This document shows positions 49,588 through 61,865 of a stretch of DNA of 64,000 nt, one piece after another. The notes beneath the pieces were generated by a model. That model searched no databases, was not told the origin of the DNA, and saw only the letters and a list, made by a program, of their open reading frames with translations. Both the position numbers and the translations under genes were made by a program. The stretch is taken from positions 158,337,043 to 158,401,042 of the forward strand of contig CP136069.1 in NCBI GenBank assembly GCA_032622095.1, written 5' to 3'. This DNA is from Siphonodentalium dalli (taxonomy: Eukaryota > Mollusca > Scaphopoda > Gadilida > Siphonodentaliidae). The first letter of the stretch is position 1. The number at the start of each line of letters is the position of its first letter.

Positions 49588-50030
49588 AGTATTAGAATGA
49601 TAGCCGAATGCGAACGAATCGATATTTCAGGAACATTAGCTATTATGGATTGTGAAAAGGCATTTGACTCTTTAGAATGGGCCTACATAGAGAAGTGCCC
49701 AGCCGTTTTCAAATGGTGAACTTCAATTAAAAGATGGACGAACACTTTCCACACAAATATCAATAGATATAACATCAATAATGGCCCGTAATCTTTGAGA
49801 TACAAAAGAAATGTTCAGAGGTGTATTGCAAGGCAGTCCCATATTGCCGTATCGTTTTATTCTGGCCATAGAACTAATAAACGAAAATCTTAAATTTAAC
49901 CCATGCATAAAAGGTATTGAGTTAATACCCACTCCCGCAATATGTAGATGACCTCACACCCTTCCTACATGAACATAAAAAATCCCTCAATATTGTACTC
50001 AACACATAGGATAAAGTTAGTACATATTTC
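49588..50030 (+). mobile_element. L1-Tx1-like LINE relic, right part
   Basis: Continues the plus-strand element after the nested insertion. It has RT motif A (IMDCEKAFDSLEW, about 49647-49680), motif B (GVLQGSPILPYRFI, about 49818-49860) and motif C (QYVDDLTPFL, about 49938-49968), with frameshifts between them. Together with 45570-46152 it makes one interrupted element. Confidence 0.75.
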
Positions 50031-50037
50031 GTAAATT

Positions 50038-50650
50038 AACTACGATATATAATTATTATGAATAGGGTACTACGTCACTAGAATCTGTGTTCATTCTATT
50101 CGTTGTCTGTTTTCCATATTCGTTGTTACGACTACGGTTTCGGATTTTCAACAAAACTCACAAATACATCATATAATAATACATTCGCGATTGTTTCTTA
50201 GCACCTGTGTGGGAGCTAACTCTGAGATTATGTCCTTAAATTGTGATCGCCGTGTGACCTTAATTAAAATATATTAGTGGCAATCAAATAAATGGACGTC
50301 TTGAAAAACGAGACGCTTGCTAAACACACAACACTAATCGTGATTGCGCAGTAAGCCAAGATCTATCGCCGGCTGCAATGAAGCAACAACGAAACAAAAT
50401 ACAATTTATAACTACTGGACATCGTGCTTCTGACAGAAAGTTGAGCAGAGGCATCGTCATCACCATCTCTGAACGCTCAATGCAAAGTAAGTGCAAGATA
50501 ATCCTTGTGGGGGCTCCCGGTGAGTTTCAGTACTTATCTATTGATTTTGGCATGTGTTAACAAATAGTCAATCGTCAATTCTGCGAAAATGTTTTGGACA
50601 GCCAGAACAATTAACCACTACAATTAGCTATTCGTAATAATAGTCCATTG
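50038..50650 (-). other. Diverged copy of the receptor gene 3' flank
   Basis: Collinear with 8530-9025 at both ends ('gaatagggtactacgtcact' and 'caacaaaactcacaaatacatcata' on the left; 'gtcaattctg' and 'agctattcgtaat' on the right), with an unalignable middle. Same orientation as the 9-kb copy. It suggests that a tandem paralogue of the receptor gene ends here, although a shared dispersed repeat is not excluded. The stalk/TM exon expected at 50.7-51.3 kb was not found. Confidence 0.45.
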
Positions 50651-51518
50651 TGCGAAAGGTGTCTATTATCCCTCCGACAAATTATTTATACATAATTCGC
50701 AAAATTAAATGAGATATTTTGCGTTTAATAATTCTGCCGCTTTACTTCGTCTCTACATTTGTATTTGGTATTTGTCTAAGATCTTTTTTTGCAATTAGTT
50801 GAATAAATATTCCAATGGGACTTTCCTGGAGATGTGCAAGATTGCCTCCACACACACTTTTCGTTGCCACTTTCTATTTATCAGCAAGAGTTTCTGTTGG
50901 AATGTTGTAAATTAGATTTCGACCATGCAGTGCATGTTCATCGTATTGCGTCTTTTCAAAAGTATCACATGTACTTGACATTTATTCCTGCCAAGAAGCC
51001 GTCTATTGATTCATTATCCGCAGTTTTTACAAATCATTTACGGTGTAGTTTTTTTTATTTTAGTTTTACTGTCTGTTTTGTTTTCGATTCTTTCAGTTTG
51101 CCAGTTTGTTTGTTTTTTACTTTATTTGTGTGTGGATAGCACCAGTGGTCGAACATTATTGCCTGTTATATGTATACAGGCAATGATAGGTTTTTCGATT
51201 TCGACAACATTGAGATATCTCTTTCTGACCTCAACCACGCGATTCCATGAATTGACAATGGAATAATTTATATAAATTAAAACTACTAACCTCGTCTCGC
51301 TGACCCAGAATGATGTTTTACATCCCAGAATATATAAACATGAAGAGTCTGGGAAAAGGTACACAATCTTTAATTTCAGTCCTCGTCAATAACAGAGTTA
51401 GACAGGGTGGTAATTCATTAGAGACATTCAAGAAATATCGTATGTCATATGGTGTTATTGACCAAACGACTGACCCCATCTTTTGTGAACTAATTGTATA
51501 AGTAATGCTGATACTTAC

Positions 51519-51638
51519 GGTATGGTGTCATTCTGAATGCTGTCACTTGACTCACATCTGGCAGAAGACTGATTGTATAGGACAGACAACACCTCAAAAT
51601 TAGAATGGCATTGATCTGCATACTGATTGCGGTTTAGG
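51519..51638 (-). CDS. Candidate exon, PAN-like fragment
   Basis: A 120-bp open segment bounded by a good acceptor ('ttcactttcag') and a consensus donor ('ATACC|GTAAGTAT'), phase 2-2. It encodes about 39 residues with QCHSNFEVLSVLYNQSSARC, resembling the cysteine and aromatic core of PAN/apple domains. It lies about 0.9 kb upstream of the duplicated 3' flank. Its phases do not match the CTLD exon at 42.9 kb, so it would belong to a separate paralogue or need another linking exon. Confidence 0.35.
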
Positions 51639-52563
51639 CTGAAAGTGAAATATGTTCCGTTATTGGTTGCACATGTATTTCCACGCATGATGATATGAAC
51701 ACACATGACTTATGTGAATTGTGTGACACTGAACATGTAACTGCTGTGCCCAAGTCGTGCTACATATATTATAAGTTCGCCTGAAAAAAAGCCTGATTTT
51801 GTTGCAAATGATTATAAAAAGTTAAAAACAGATGTTCGTGTCCGTGAGTATGCACGTACTTATTTGTTTTGTTGTGGTTTGACGTGGTTTAAGTCGGTAG
51901 CCCATGTCGCAACGAGAAACACTGAACTTAGTCATTACCGTTTCAGAATCTGTTTGCAACTAAGCAACAGTTTCTGTGTACAAAACAGTGAACAGACCGA
52001 AACTACGAGATCATATATGTACCTGTATTCGCGAATGCATTCCAGTCTGGCCCATATGAATTAATGTGTGATCATCTAGAGGGTTATAACGCTGGTAGCG
52101 TTTTACGAAGAAGATAATTTCTTGTCGCCGATGTCCATCAAACTGAGGTTCGTTTCAGACGTCGTGTCATCGCCGCACCTAATACAATGCAATTTAATCC
52201 GACGGAAGGTTAATACAACCAAGTGCGGAAATAGGCGGCCCTACTTTCATCGGTCGGATACAAATTAGAAGTTGTATTGACTTCAGTGTTCCACGTTTTT
52301 ATGCTCTAGCGGCGCGTGCGATGACTTATTTTAAAAATTAGACACCCTCTGACGTCATGTTCGCCGCAAATAAGGCGCCAGCTATATTTGAATATCGTTT
52401 GTGGAAGATTCTCTTCTACTTATTCTTTATTATACAAATACTCTTTTTTGTATTACATCATCGTGTTTATAATTGAAAGTTTGTATATATCTGCTGGATG
52501 GTCATATAGGTCTGTTCAAGGTCACGACGCTAATGACTGTTCTATAGTATAGTAGATATGCGA

Positions 52564-52866
52564 TCAACTTATTATATTTCTAAAGGATATTATATGATAA
52601 CGTACACTCATAGGTGTATAACCAGTGAAAACCTTGTTCCATAATCGAATCGAAGACAAATAATTTAGAATTATTACGCCATCGACGTAATTCCCCTTCG
52701 TAACAGCCTTACATGGATTTTCAAACCCGATGTACACGGAGTGCCAAACGTGACAACCTTGTGCGCATTGAAATCGCTGCAATGCCAGTTCTTCCACCGG
52801 GAACCAACTCGAAGTTAATTCAAAGTTTACTGCAGATCTTCGATACTGGCACGATAAGTCAAGCAT
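52564..52866 (-). CDS. Candidate exon, possible PAN-like module
   Basis: A 100-codon open frame whose central part (ALQRFQCAQGCHVWHSVYIGFENPC) has the C-x3-C then S-V-Y then C spacing seen in some PAN-like modules. Flanking sequence offers possible acceptors ('gatctgcag') and a weak donor, but boundaries are not fixed. It may belong to the same putative upstream paralogue as the 51.5-kb exon, or be fortuitous. Confidence 0.25.
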   Translation of the reverse strand: MLDLSCQYRRSAVNFELTSSWFPVEELALQRFQCAQGCHVWHSVYIGFENPCKAVTKGNYVDGVIILNYLSSIRLWNKVFTGYTPMSVRYHIISFRNIIS

Positions 52867-53251
52867 AATTTATTCAGATGTCGTATTTTCATCGCATCGA
52901 ATACAATATTAGACAACGTCGGTAATGTACGGGCCCCATAGGGTCAGCTCAATATCAAATATAAGGTACCAAACGATACCAAAGTTGCACCGTTCGAGTT
53001 AGGAAACTTATATATAGGCATTTCCGTGATATTCGACGAGTCTAAAAGTGTATTTTCTGAAGTAATGCGGTTAATCCTGTCTATACTAATACTCAGTGAT
53101 TAGTTGTTCCATTAGGACATGTTCAGATAACACGTGTTGAACTTCCACCTTATATCACATTTGTTGTAGAAAATTTCTCAGTCAAAAGGGGTGTAGATTG
53201 TTTATGATGGCCCTTCTCGATTTTTAAACCATGTTGCTAATGAAAGTTAGT

Positions 53252-53599
53252 GAAATTATACCAAAAGCGATCTGTTAACAAGGCTCAACTGTGGTTTTGT
53301 CTCTGATACGCGTCTATATGATACACGATTAATTGAACGGTGTGGATTAGAGTTTGTGTTGAATGGTCACAGCGAAGCAATCTCCAATAAAATCACAACG
53401 GTGTCGAGTGTTTTGCTTATCGCACACTCATTATGTGCTGCATATAAACAAACGCTCGGCTCACACAATTGTGTTTTGTGAATAATTCACACTAGCACTA
53501 TATATCCACACCGTTCAATTAATCGTGTGTCATATAGACGCGTATCAGAGACAAAACCACAGTTGAGCATTGTTAACAGATCGCTGTTGGTATAATTTC
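53252..53599. mobile_element. MITE-like element with ~96-bp terminal inverted repeats
   Basis: The left arm 53252-53347 (gaaattatacca ... ggtgtggat) is mirrored by 53504-53599 with few mismatches. The arms contain 'gatctgttaaca', 'acaaaaccacagttgag' and 'gacgcgtatcagag'. The ~156-bp centre has no coding capacity. Confidence 0.85.
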
Positions 53600-54183
53600 G
53601 AACTGAAGTCTCTAATCACAGTAAAAGAAGTGTTTTTGGTGACATTTTTCCCCTCCGAAACAAGATATGAAGTACTATTTTATTTAGATCGCCCACCTTC
53701 TATGTATACAGTGACTATATATATTATAATAGAAAACTTAATCAGTTTTCATGAAGATAACGTGCTTGAGATCCGTATACCTTCGAATCTGTATTATTGT
53801 GTTCTATATATAGATCACGTTACCTAAAAATAGTATCAGAGAACGCGCTTAACGTAACGTAAAGTGGCGTTGTCGTTTGGAATAGGCGCAATAAAAACTG
53901 TTTCCCTACTGGTCAGATTGTCTATCTTAACCAATAAGCTTAAGATTTGGCATTGCGTATGGTTGACATGGTTGTTGCTAAGCCTTGTAGTTCAAATACA
54001 GAACTCACCACCTCGTTGTTAGTATTTCAACAAATTACCCATTACCACACAACAAAAGGATGAAATGAACTCTGTATACATAGAAGGTGGGTGATCTAAA
54101 TAATATAGTACTTCATATCTTGTTTCGGAGGGGAAAAATGTCACAAAAACACTTCTTTTACTGTGATTTGAGACATCAGTTCT
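53600..54183. mobile_element. Second inverted-repeat element abutting the first, ~112-bp arms
   Basis: 53600-53712 is mirrored by 54071-54183 ('acagtaaaagaagtgttttt', 'cccctccgaaacaagatatg', 'ccaccttctatgtatac'). It begins at the base after the previous element ends. The ~360-bp interior has no coding capacity. Confidence 0.85.
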
Positions 54184-54855
54184 TTGACTTTGACTTGGTC
54201 AAGTTTGTGTTTGAAACTCTTTGTTATTGTCGTTCTTGTTTCAGTGAATGATTTACTGTAAGTTAACTTGGCTAGATAACTAGAGCATATGTGCCATCAA
54301 CTGAATGAATTCTAGCGCTAAAAAGGAGTCTAATTTATCAATTCTCCGTAGTCTCTGTGCCAACTCCAAAATTTAACAACAGTTGTCATTAGCGTAGACC
54401 GAACAAAAAATCGAAGCACATTTCCGGTTATACCTCTAAGGTCGGGACAATTCTCAAAACAAAAATGAAAATCATTGAAATTGAAATGAAAAAGAGGATG
54501 ATAATCATGTAGGCAGCATGTGTATGATTTTATGATTCAACAACTGTAGAATTAGGCTTCATCTTGGACGTGAGGAATTATTCTGACTTCGCCTTTTCTA
54601 AGTACCGGATTTCCTGTGAATACCGCGATCACGTTTTATACATCGTGAATTCAACGAGTATAGATGCATTCAGCTTAGTTTAGCTTGAATGTGAATAGTG
54701 CTAGTTTTGTGAATGTAACAAAACTCTTGACTTTGACCAAAGTAAAGAGATACTAGTAATGTGAAATTATTCAATTTATTGAGAAATATTGCCATGATTA
54801 CTACTTAATTTGGTATTTCTAATTTGAAAGTGAAAGCATTGAAGTAAAAGCGTTG

Positions 54856-55190
54856 CTGGAGTTGGGTGGCCAAGTGGTTAGCGTGTTCGGCTACCGGCTA
54901 GATGTTTCGCTTGGACCCTGGATCGATTCATCTCGATCATCGACAAACATGAGGTGTTGTTAAGCGGTAATGCTCGCCCGCCCGGTGTCATTTACAGGGA
55001 TGACACTGGTTTAATCAAACAGTCCCATCAGGTGGGACGTAAATGGCTGTCCCGTGTACGATCATGTGCGCACGGTAATGAACCCTACCATGGGCGATAA
55101 TCCACGGGTTGGTGGCAACATTTCCTGTCAAAATTCCTCCCTTCGGGGCGGAAGTTGTCAGAAATTTCAGGTGATGGTGTAATAGAGTTC
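54856..55190 (+). mobile_element. tRNA-derived SINE
   Basis: A perfect A-box-like TGGCCAAGTGG (54867-54877) and a degenerate B box (GGATCGATTCA, 54920-54930) head the element. A conserved-looking body follows, with 'ccatcaggtgggacgtaaat' and 'ggctgtcccgtgtac'. Bodies containing 'gggacg..a..ggtcccgtgt' are characteristic of a widespread invertebrate SINE group. No intact clover leaf was found. Confidence 0.7.
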
Positions 55191-55252
55191 TCTCTCTTCA
55201 GTAATTATGGTGGTGGAACACACACGTCTGTGGTATGTATATAATGTATATA

Positions 55253-55272
55253 TGTGGTGGTGGTGGTGGTTT
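55253..55272. repeat. (GGT)n microsatellite
   Basis: Short GGT/GTG run immediately downstream of the SINE body. Confidence 0.9.
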
Positions 55273-55379
55273 TGAAAAGAGCATTTCAGATATCGATGTG
55301 GTGTGGAGGTGGATACATAATTACACGGAGACGTGGTTGTCCTAAACGACGGATCTACACACAAGTTTAAACATATTTT

Positions 55380-56870
55380 ATTGTATCATTAATGTACAAT
55401 TGGGATTGGGGCACAAGTTATACAACTAAGATAGCTGCTCTCCCCAGAGACACACACGTAAGAAGAATTAAGATGGATGCTGATTGTTTTTGTCATTATG
55501 ACATGTAAATCCTACCGCACAGTGGCGCTCTCCATTTGTCAATACGACTCATGTCGGGCAACACTTACGATCAAACGTTTACATGCGCGCAATTAGTCCG
55601 TGAACGCGGCCATTCTAAATCAGAGTAATCTGATTATCTCCCAGCCAGGTTTACGGACTAGTGCGCAGTATGTTAAACTTTTACAAATTTTTTAATATTA
55701 TATGTTCTTAATATTAATATATATGTTAAATTGGATTACAATGATATATACTCAGTTCATTGACGTACCCCGAAATGCGGTCAGACTAATAGTACCATGT
55801 TATATTTAGTGAAATGATTGTTCTGACTTGCGAGTTAATTATCAACATTTAGACAGAGTTTTCGCGACTAAAATGAGATAAATTAGTTTGGAACCATTCA
55901 GAATACCATGCAGTACCGGTTGTCGGTTGGTTAAATTTATAATACTGCCGCGTTTGGTTTTTTCGGCATTTACATGGCAATATGGGCCAGGGGCTGAGGG
56001 ACTGCAACCCCCCCCCCCCCCGAGCGATTTGCAAGCATAAAATTTGTGCAATTTTTGGGCGAATTGGTGGAACTTTGTGGAACATTGTGCAAACTTACTG
56101 TAATTTCTACATTTCTGCCCGATTTATACCTATACTTCAAGTTGTTTGAAATGAATTATCCTGCGTACATGCAATGAATATTCTGAGCTAATAATGGGCC
56201 AAAGTTCTCTGGATACCAATTTCATTTGATACAGAGTGGCTATTTTAGCTTAGGCATGGAATGGCATGCTATTATAAATGAGAAACAAAGTTTTCATTTT
56301 ACCAGGCCACCATTTGTCACTGCGTGTTGAAATTTCAATAAATTTTAGTCTAAATTGAATCGTGATATGCATATGATATCCTAACGTCAGCACAAATAGC
56401 GATACCTATTATATCGTAGCAGAAGTGTGCATGTAATATCCAGTTCATGAATCATGAGTAGAGTCTGGTTGAAATACTACTGTGTGGCGAGTCACACTCG
56501 TCTTCGGGCTATTGAGGCCATGTATGCATGGTGTTATGAACGGTTTGTATTGTGAAAGGGTAACCTTATCCGCTCGTAAACCCTCATAGTAGTAAATTTT
56601 ATACCAGGTTCTTTTCAGTATTTAGAAACAGCTCACAATCGAAATTCGCTTGATACATACTAGATTGTTTTGCCAAAGGTGGTAGCCGAAATTCTGATGG
56701 CAGTGCTTTGGTGTTGTCCATCAGTCTGTCTGGATCGCTTTAGGTTTTACATTTACAACATTTCAGAGTTTGCGACTCGAGAATATACTTCAAAGTATCA
56801 AGCTGGGTGGGTACAATTATTATGCACCTAATCATTTTTATATTCTAATTGTATATCTACATCTCATCAC
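55380..56870. other. No supported gene
   Basis: AT-rich spacer with a poly-C run near 56010. Only short open frames. Confidence 0.4.
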
Positions 56871-58144
56871 CCCCCGTGTACGTGGTATCACCAAAGCCGA
56901 GGGTATCACCAAAGCCAAGAAAATGGGAAAGTCATTTTCACGTATATGATATGGTGATATGTTTGTTTCTCATCGTAGAACAGACAACGAACAACGTATG
57001 TGTATGTCCACACGAAGCAGGGGTATTTATCCACCCGCTGTCAATAAGTTTTCCCAGATCAAACAATTTAATATTTTTTTGCGAATTTTTTCAATAGTGT
57101 TTTTGCTTTTGCTTTTGCTCACTCAAATTTTCGAGAACATCCACCCACTAGTATAGTTCCTGGACTTCCACGCTGCCAAAACAAATGCCGGTATATAGTT
57201 GAATATGTCAATGAAGCTTAGGATTGAACATAATTTAAAAAATCAGTGTCGTTCTCCATACCCGCGTGATATGGAGTTACCACTGTCGGCACAGAAAGAT
57301 GTTAACGCCGCAGACGAAGATGTCACCAAACGCCGAGCATCTGTGCAGTAAATATGCGTAGTACTTAAGGAGTTCTGATGAGTGTTCGAGTGTTTTTATG
57401 TGTATCTGAGACTGATCAATTGGACTGCGAATGTCATCTGAAATATGAATCCATAACATATTGGGAATATTGTATACATATCTATTATGAATGTATTTCA
57501 ATTGAAATTAATTGAACATCCATCTCAGCATTCAGATTTGCGATCTCAAAAAGGTGAATGAATGATAACGCGATGCATTCGCAGTCCAATTGATCAGTCT
57601 CATATACACATAAAACACTCGAAAACTCATCAGAACTCCTTAAGTACTACGCATATATTTACTGCACAGATGCTCGGCGTTTGGTGACATCTTCGTCTGC
57701 GGCGTTAACATCTTGCTGTGCCGACAGTGGTCACTCCATATAGCGCGGGTATGGAGAACGACACTGATTTTTTAAATTCTGTTCAATCCTATGCTTCATT
57801 GACAGATTCAACTATATACCGGCATTTGTTTTGGCATTTGTTTTGGCAGCGTGGAAGTCCAGGAACTATACTAGTGGGTGGATGATCTCGAAAATTTGAG
57901 TGAGCAAAAGCAAAAACACTATTGAACAAATTCGCAACAAAATATTAAATTGTTTGATCTGGGAAAACTGATTGACAGCGGGTGGATAAATACTCCTGCT
58001 TCATGTGGACATACACATACATTGTTCGTTGTCTGTTTTACGATGAGAAACCAACATATTCCCATATCATATACGTGAAAATGACTTTCCCATTTTCTCG
58101 GCTTTGGTGATACCCTCGGCTTTGGTGATACCACGTACACGGGG
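56871..58144. mobile_element. 1.27-kb near-palindrome with ~565-bp arms
   Basis: The left arm 56871-57433 is mirrored by 57576-58144 at high identity, around a 142-bp spacer. The outer ends are 'cccccgtgtacgtgg' and 'ccacgtacacgggg', followed inward by two copies of 'gtatcaccaaagcc'. Small indels, for example a doubled 'tttgttttggca' in the right arm, show independent drift. No transposase is present. The open frames on the two arms are the same sequence read twice. Confidence 0.9.
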
Positions 58145-58599
58145 ATGATCATGGCCTTGGAATGAGTAAGTTTTCGAATAACGTAGTACGTTATTGTCAT
58201 ATTGTTCTTGAGGAAATTTGAGAAAATGATAACGATGGCGGGGAATATATAAATACCACGAGTCGTACGCAGTAGCATATGCGGCCGCGAAGTTCCCACT
58301 AAGTGATAGAAAATGATACACCTCATGTAGCCTTCACTTTGCGCATGGAACAACAAAGAGCGCTCCTTGTTAAGTCTAAAATAAAACATTACCTTATTAC
58401 AAACCGAATTCGCCAGTGTCTGACACAACAAATTAGCACGTATACGAAATCGAATTATAGTCTTGTAGTCATTATTGGAATAACCAATGTATCAACTTAT
58501 ATCGTTTTTTTTTATTGGTCACAAAATTTACACCGTCTCCTGAGATAAAGCTACACAACTCAGAATTCGTTTATTATACAGCATAGGTCATCCAAATTG

Positions 58600-59345
58600 A
58601 GAATTTTTACGTCTTGGTGTAAAAAATCAGAGAACTAAGACATTGTCTTGCGCCATTTTTTGCGCATTTATAACTTCTCAGCTATTTGTTCAATGTAGCT
58701 CAAATTTGGAACACAGCCTATAATTTATTGTAAAAGAAGACTCACCAGATTTCACGCGGACTGATCAAAGAAAACCTGAGATCGAAGATGTCCCCAAATG
58801 CCGTATTTGCACTCAAGTAGACACTATTTCTTATTGGGCGCGAAGTGCGAAAATGGGTCGCAGTGCAGGGGCCCGTGGCCCTATATATACGCTGCTGAAT
58901 AAATGCGCCCGAAGGGAGCCTGTCCAAGATAATAATGCATGTGCGGGAAGCGCATAGATGGGCTGCAGGCCACTCCGTCGTCGAATAAACGCTCTGTTTT
59001 AGTTACATAGTATATATAGTAATAAACGAATATATTTTGATTTTCTATCACCAAAACCCCCCCCCCCCCCCGACGCCACCGCAGAATAAACGCTCCCAAA
59101 TGCAGTTACTTTCAGTTAGTAAATAAAGTAATACCGTAATATGTTGATTTTGTTGCGTTCCATATGTGCAAGCATATATGTGGGGTAGGGTGGGAGTACA
59201 GCATGCGGTTTAGTTCAATAAAGTGTTCCAACGCGCCTCCAGTGATAAAGAAGCTTGACCAATCCAATGCTAATATAGAATTGAGAATGTGCTCATGACC
59301 GCGGAGACCAGAAACTTACGAAGAACATGTATATACCCGTCATAT
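58600..59345. mobile_element. Diverged relative of the 35-41 kb foldback
   Basis: 58670-58850 matches the left arm at 35350-35510 ('aaacctgagatc', 'gtccccaaatgc', 'tttgcactcaagtagacact', 'atttcttat'). 58850-58990 carries the 'gcgcgaag' and 'ggctgcaggcc' modules, and 59150-59345 matches 37820-38110 including half of the internal foldback. Confidence 0.7.
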
Positions 59346-59559
59346 TGACGGGCAATCCCCAAGTATTTATATGAGAAACTAACTGTTGTGAAATTAGCCG
59401 CACTTTTCATAACACACAACGAGAAAACAATCATTATTCAAACGAAAATATCTTTACATTTCCTTCTCCTTTGTACCATGTGGCGACAGCAGACATTACT
59501 ACATCCTAAAATGATTGACCGTATACTTAATTATGTCAAATATATTAAATAATGCATGG

Positions 59560-59690
59560 TGCCGAAATATCTTCGTTGAAATGCCGAAACGTCCTAGTGA
59601 TTGTGCCGAAGCAACCAAGTGCCGAAAACCCAGGTGCCGAAAAGTCCTTAAAACTAGGTGCCGAAAGGACCTGAACCCGGGTTTGGACTC
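59560..59690. repeat. 'gtgccgaaa' minisatellite-like repeat
   Basis: Six copies of a (g)tgccgaaa core at irregular 15-25 bp spacing, several followed by 'gtcct' or its complement 'aggac', giving weak inverted symmetry. Confidence 0.75.
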
Positions 59691-60186
59691 TTTGGTCCTG
59701 TCTTCCATACTCACAATTACAATTTCGTATTTGTTCCCAGCTATAATCCTATTTAGAACGCGTTCTTCTCGAAGTTCTTCAATAAAGCAATGTTATTTGA
59801 AAAATGCAACATGACATTATGGCTTTATTTGTGATTATTCATTTAATACAACGACGTAAACATAAAGCCGCAATAATTAATGATAGAGTAGTTTTTTCAC
59901 TTTATGGTGAATATAGTTCTAGGCCGATAAAATGTGACTCTTACATGAATCTTGCCCATGGACACATGAAAGACATCCATTGCAATGTCCTAGACAGAAA
60001 ACAATTCATAAGACAAAGTTTTCCTTGTTTAGAACTAAATACAACTCTGCATCCCATATAATAACAACAGCTAATATTAATTTAAGCTCAGAACTTGCAC
60101 TCTATTCGCATTCCTAAAAATATATCCCTATGTCCTTGAAATGTGTAAAATAAAGATCGTCCACTGATATATAGTCATTTGAGGTA

Positions 60187-60208
60187 AAAAAAAAAAAAAA
60201 AAAAAAAC
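60187..60208. repeat. Poly-A run (about 22)
   Basis: Homopolymer A tract. No retroelement body could be recognised directly upstream. Confidence 0.9.
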
Positions 60209-60445
60209 CCAATGCACGACACTCTCTTTCGGATAAAGGCGCACAATCCCATGGTCATGTGACCCCCACCCCCCCCCCTGTGCCAATTTGTCCTAAACAT
60301 CGTCTTCGCCGATAAGGAACGCTCTTTATTGCTCATACATTATCATATCATTTTTTTCTATTTAACTAAATTAATCATTAGTGCCCTTTTATAATTCTAA
60401 AACGACGCACATTACTAATTGAGGCACCAAACAGCCCAATGTTTT

Positions 60446-60675
60446 ATTTCCCAAAGTAACTTTGTAACCCTTTTTTAACAAGGAGAGGTGAAATATTTAA
60501 TTTTTTATAGTTGGAGTTATTCTCCGATAATCATTTGTAATATGTGCCAAAAACACGTCGGATTTTTAAACGATATTATTTCCAAATGTAACTTTGTAAC
60601 CATTTTAACGAGGACAGTTTAAATATTTTCATTGTTATAGTTGGAGTTATTCCCCTGATAATCATTAATTATATC
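60446..60675. repeat. Two-copy ~140-bp tandem repeat
   Basis: 'aactttgtaacc', 'ttttaac.agga', and 'ttatagttggagttattc' recur in order in two units, starting near 60446 and 60588. Confidence 0.75.
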
Positions 60676-61344
60676 CAAATAATAAGTATTGTGAGCTGCG
60701 ACATCGACAGTTCAGAACTTTTGTTAGTGGGACTAAAATGACGCTCAATGAGAGACACTCACAGTGATAGTTTGTGCAAGAAATCAATGGGTTTAATCTT
60801 GTGTGACACGAACATATTTACAAGCAAGGAGATCGCAAACCTAGCGGCCACTCTAACATTTAAAATTGCTGTACTTATTAAAATCTCGGATAACAATATT
60901 GTTCAGCGTTCGCCGATGATGGTTCGCTTGTATCGATCATCAGCCCCAGCAAGTAAAAGAGCATACTTCAGAAATGTTCAATTATTTCTACGTTATGACA
61001 CCTAATGTACAGGGCTCGAGGTCGATAGAGAAACTACTCCTGTTGGTATAACGTGGGCACCGATTCCTTTTGTAAAATATTCTTTATCACCAATGCTGAA
61101 TTGCTGATAGTTTCTTTCTACTCTATGTTCTACTGTGGTTTACAATTACAAATATTAGTTGAAATTTTGAAGGTCGATGACGCTGTGTTTTAGCTCAATA
61201 GTTGCAATAAGTATTTATAGACCTAACTGATGTCCAACACCGAATGTCTCTGTTAAAGAGAGAAAGCACACTGCGTCATACATTGGTAACTATACTACTG
61301 ACATATAGCCAAGGAGCAAACATATCTGATGTGATGTCTCATTT

Positions 61345-61865
61345 TAATTGGGGATGTCTGTTCTCTGTCTGACCACTATATATAATAATGGGAACTATCT
61401 AGATGGCTTCAAATGGGATTTAGCAGGGGTGTAACGTTTCATTAGGTGGACAATAGCGCTGATTAAAACATTCAAAGTAAAATGTGGTGTTGGGCCATGG
61501 CTGGAAAGAGGAGTTTAATGGTGATGTTTGCATATTTCAAAATGGCGCCACCGAGTCAGATATTAAATGGTTGGAAGAGGCAACATTGATAAACAAACAT
61601 TTCGAAATATCCATGAAACTTATGTATAGGCGGTTTGGTGACTAATGTTGTGGTTCAAAGTACTCCAAACGGCATCGTCGGAATCCGATGGGACTGGATG
61701 GGCACCAAATGTTGACAACACATTTTATCACAGATTTACTCGTCACATATAGACACAGGTACAAGGAATCTGACGACTGAATAATATCAGTTTGTTAACT
61801 GATATAAAACATTTAAACACGTTGGATAATTGTCCATCCGGGCAACGCCAGGTAACCTTGCTAGA
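61345..61865 (+). mobile_element. Helitron-like fragment ending in CTAG
   Basis: A diverged member of the 31-34 kb family. It has a TCTG-rich start, 'aactatctagatgg', an 'aatggcgccaccgagtcag' unit, and the terminus 'ccgggcaacgccaggtaacc' with CTAGA at 61861-61865. Confidence 0.5.

Noticed and set aside
57919-58431. 170-codon minus-strand frame
   Set aside because: Most of it is the right arm of the near-palindrome; the left arm does not preserve the frame and no domain is recognisable.
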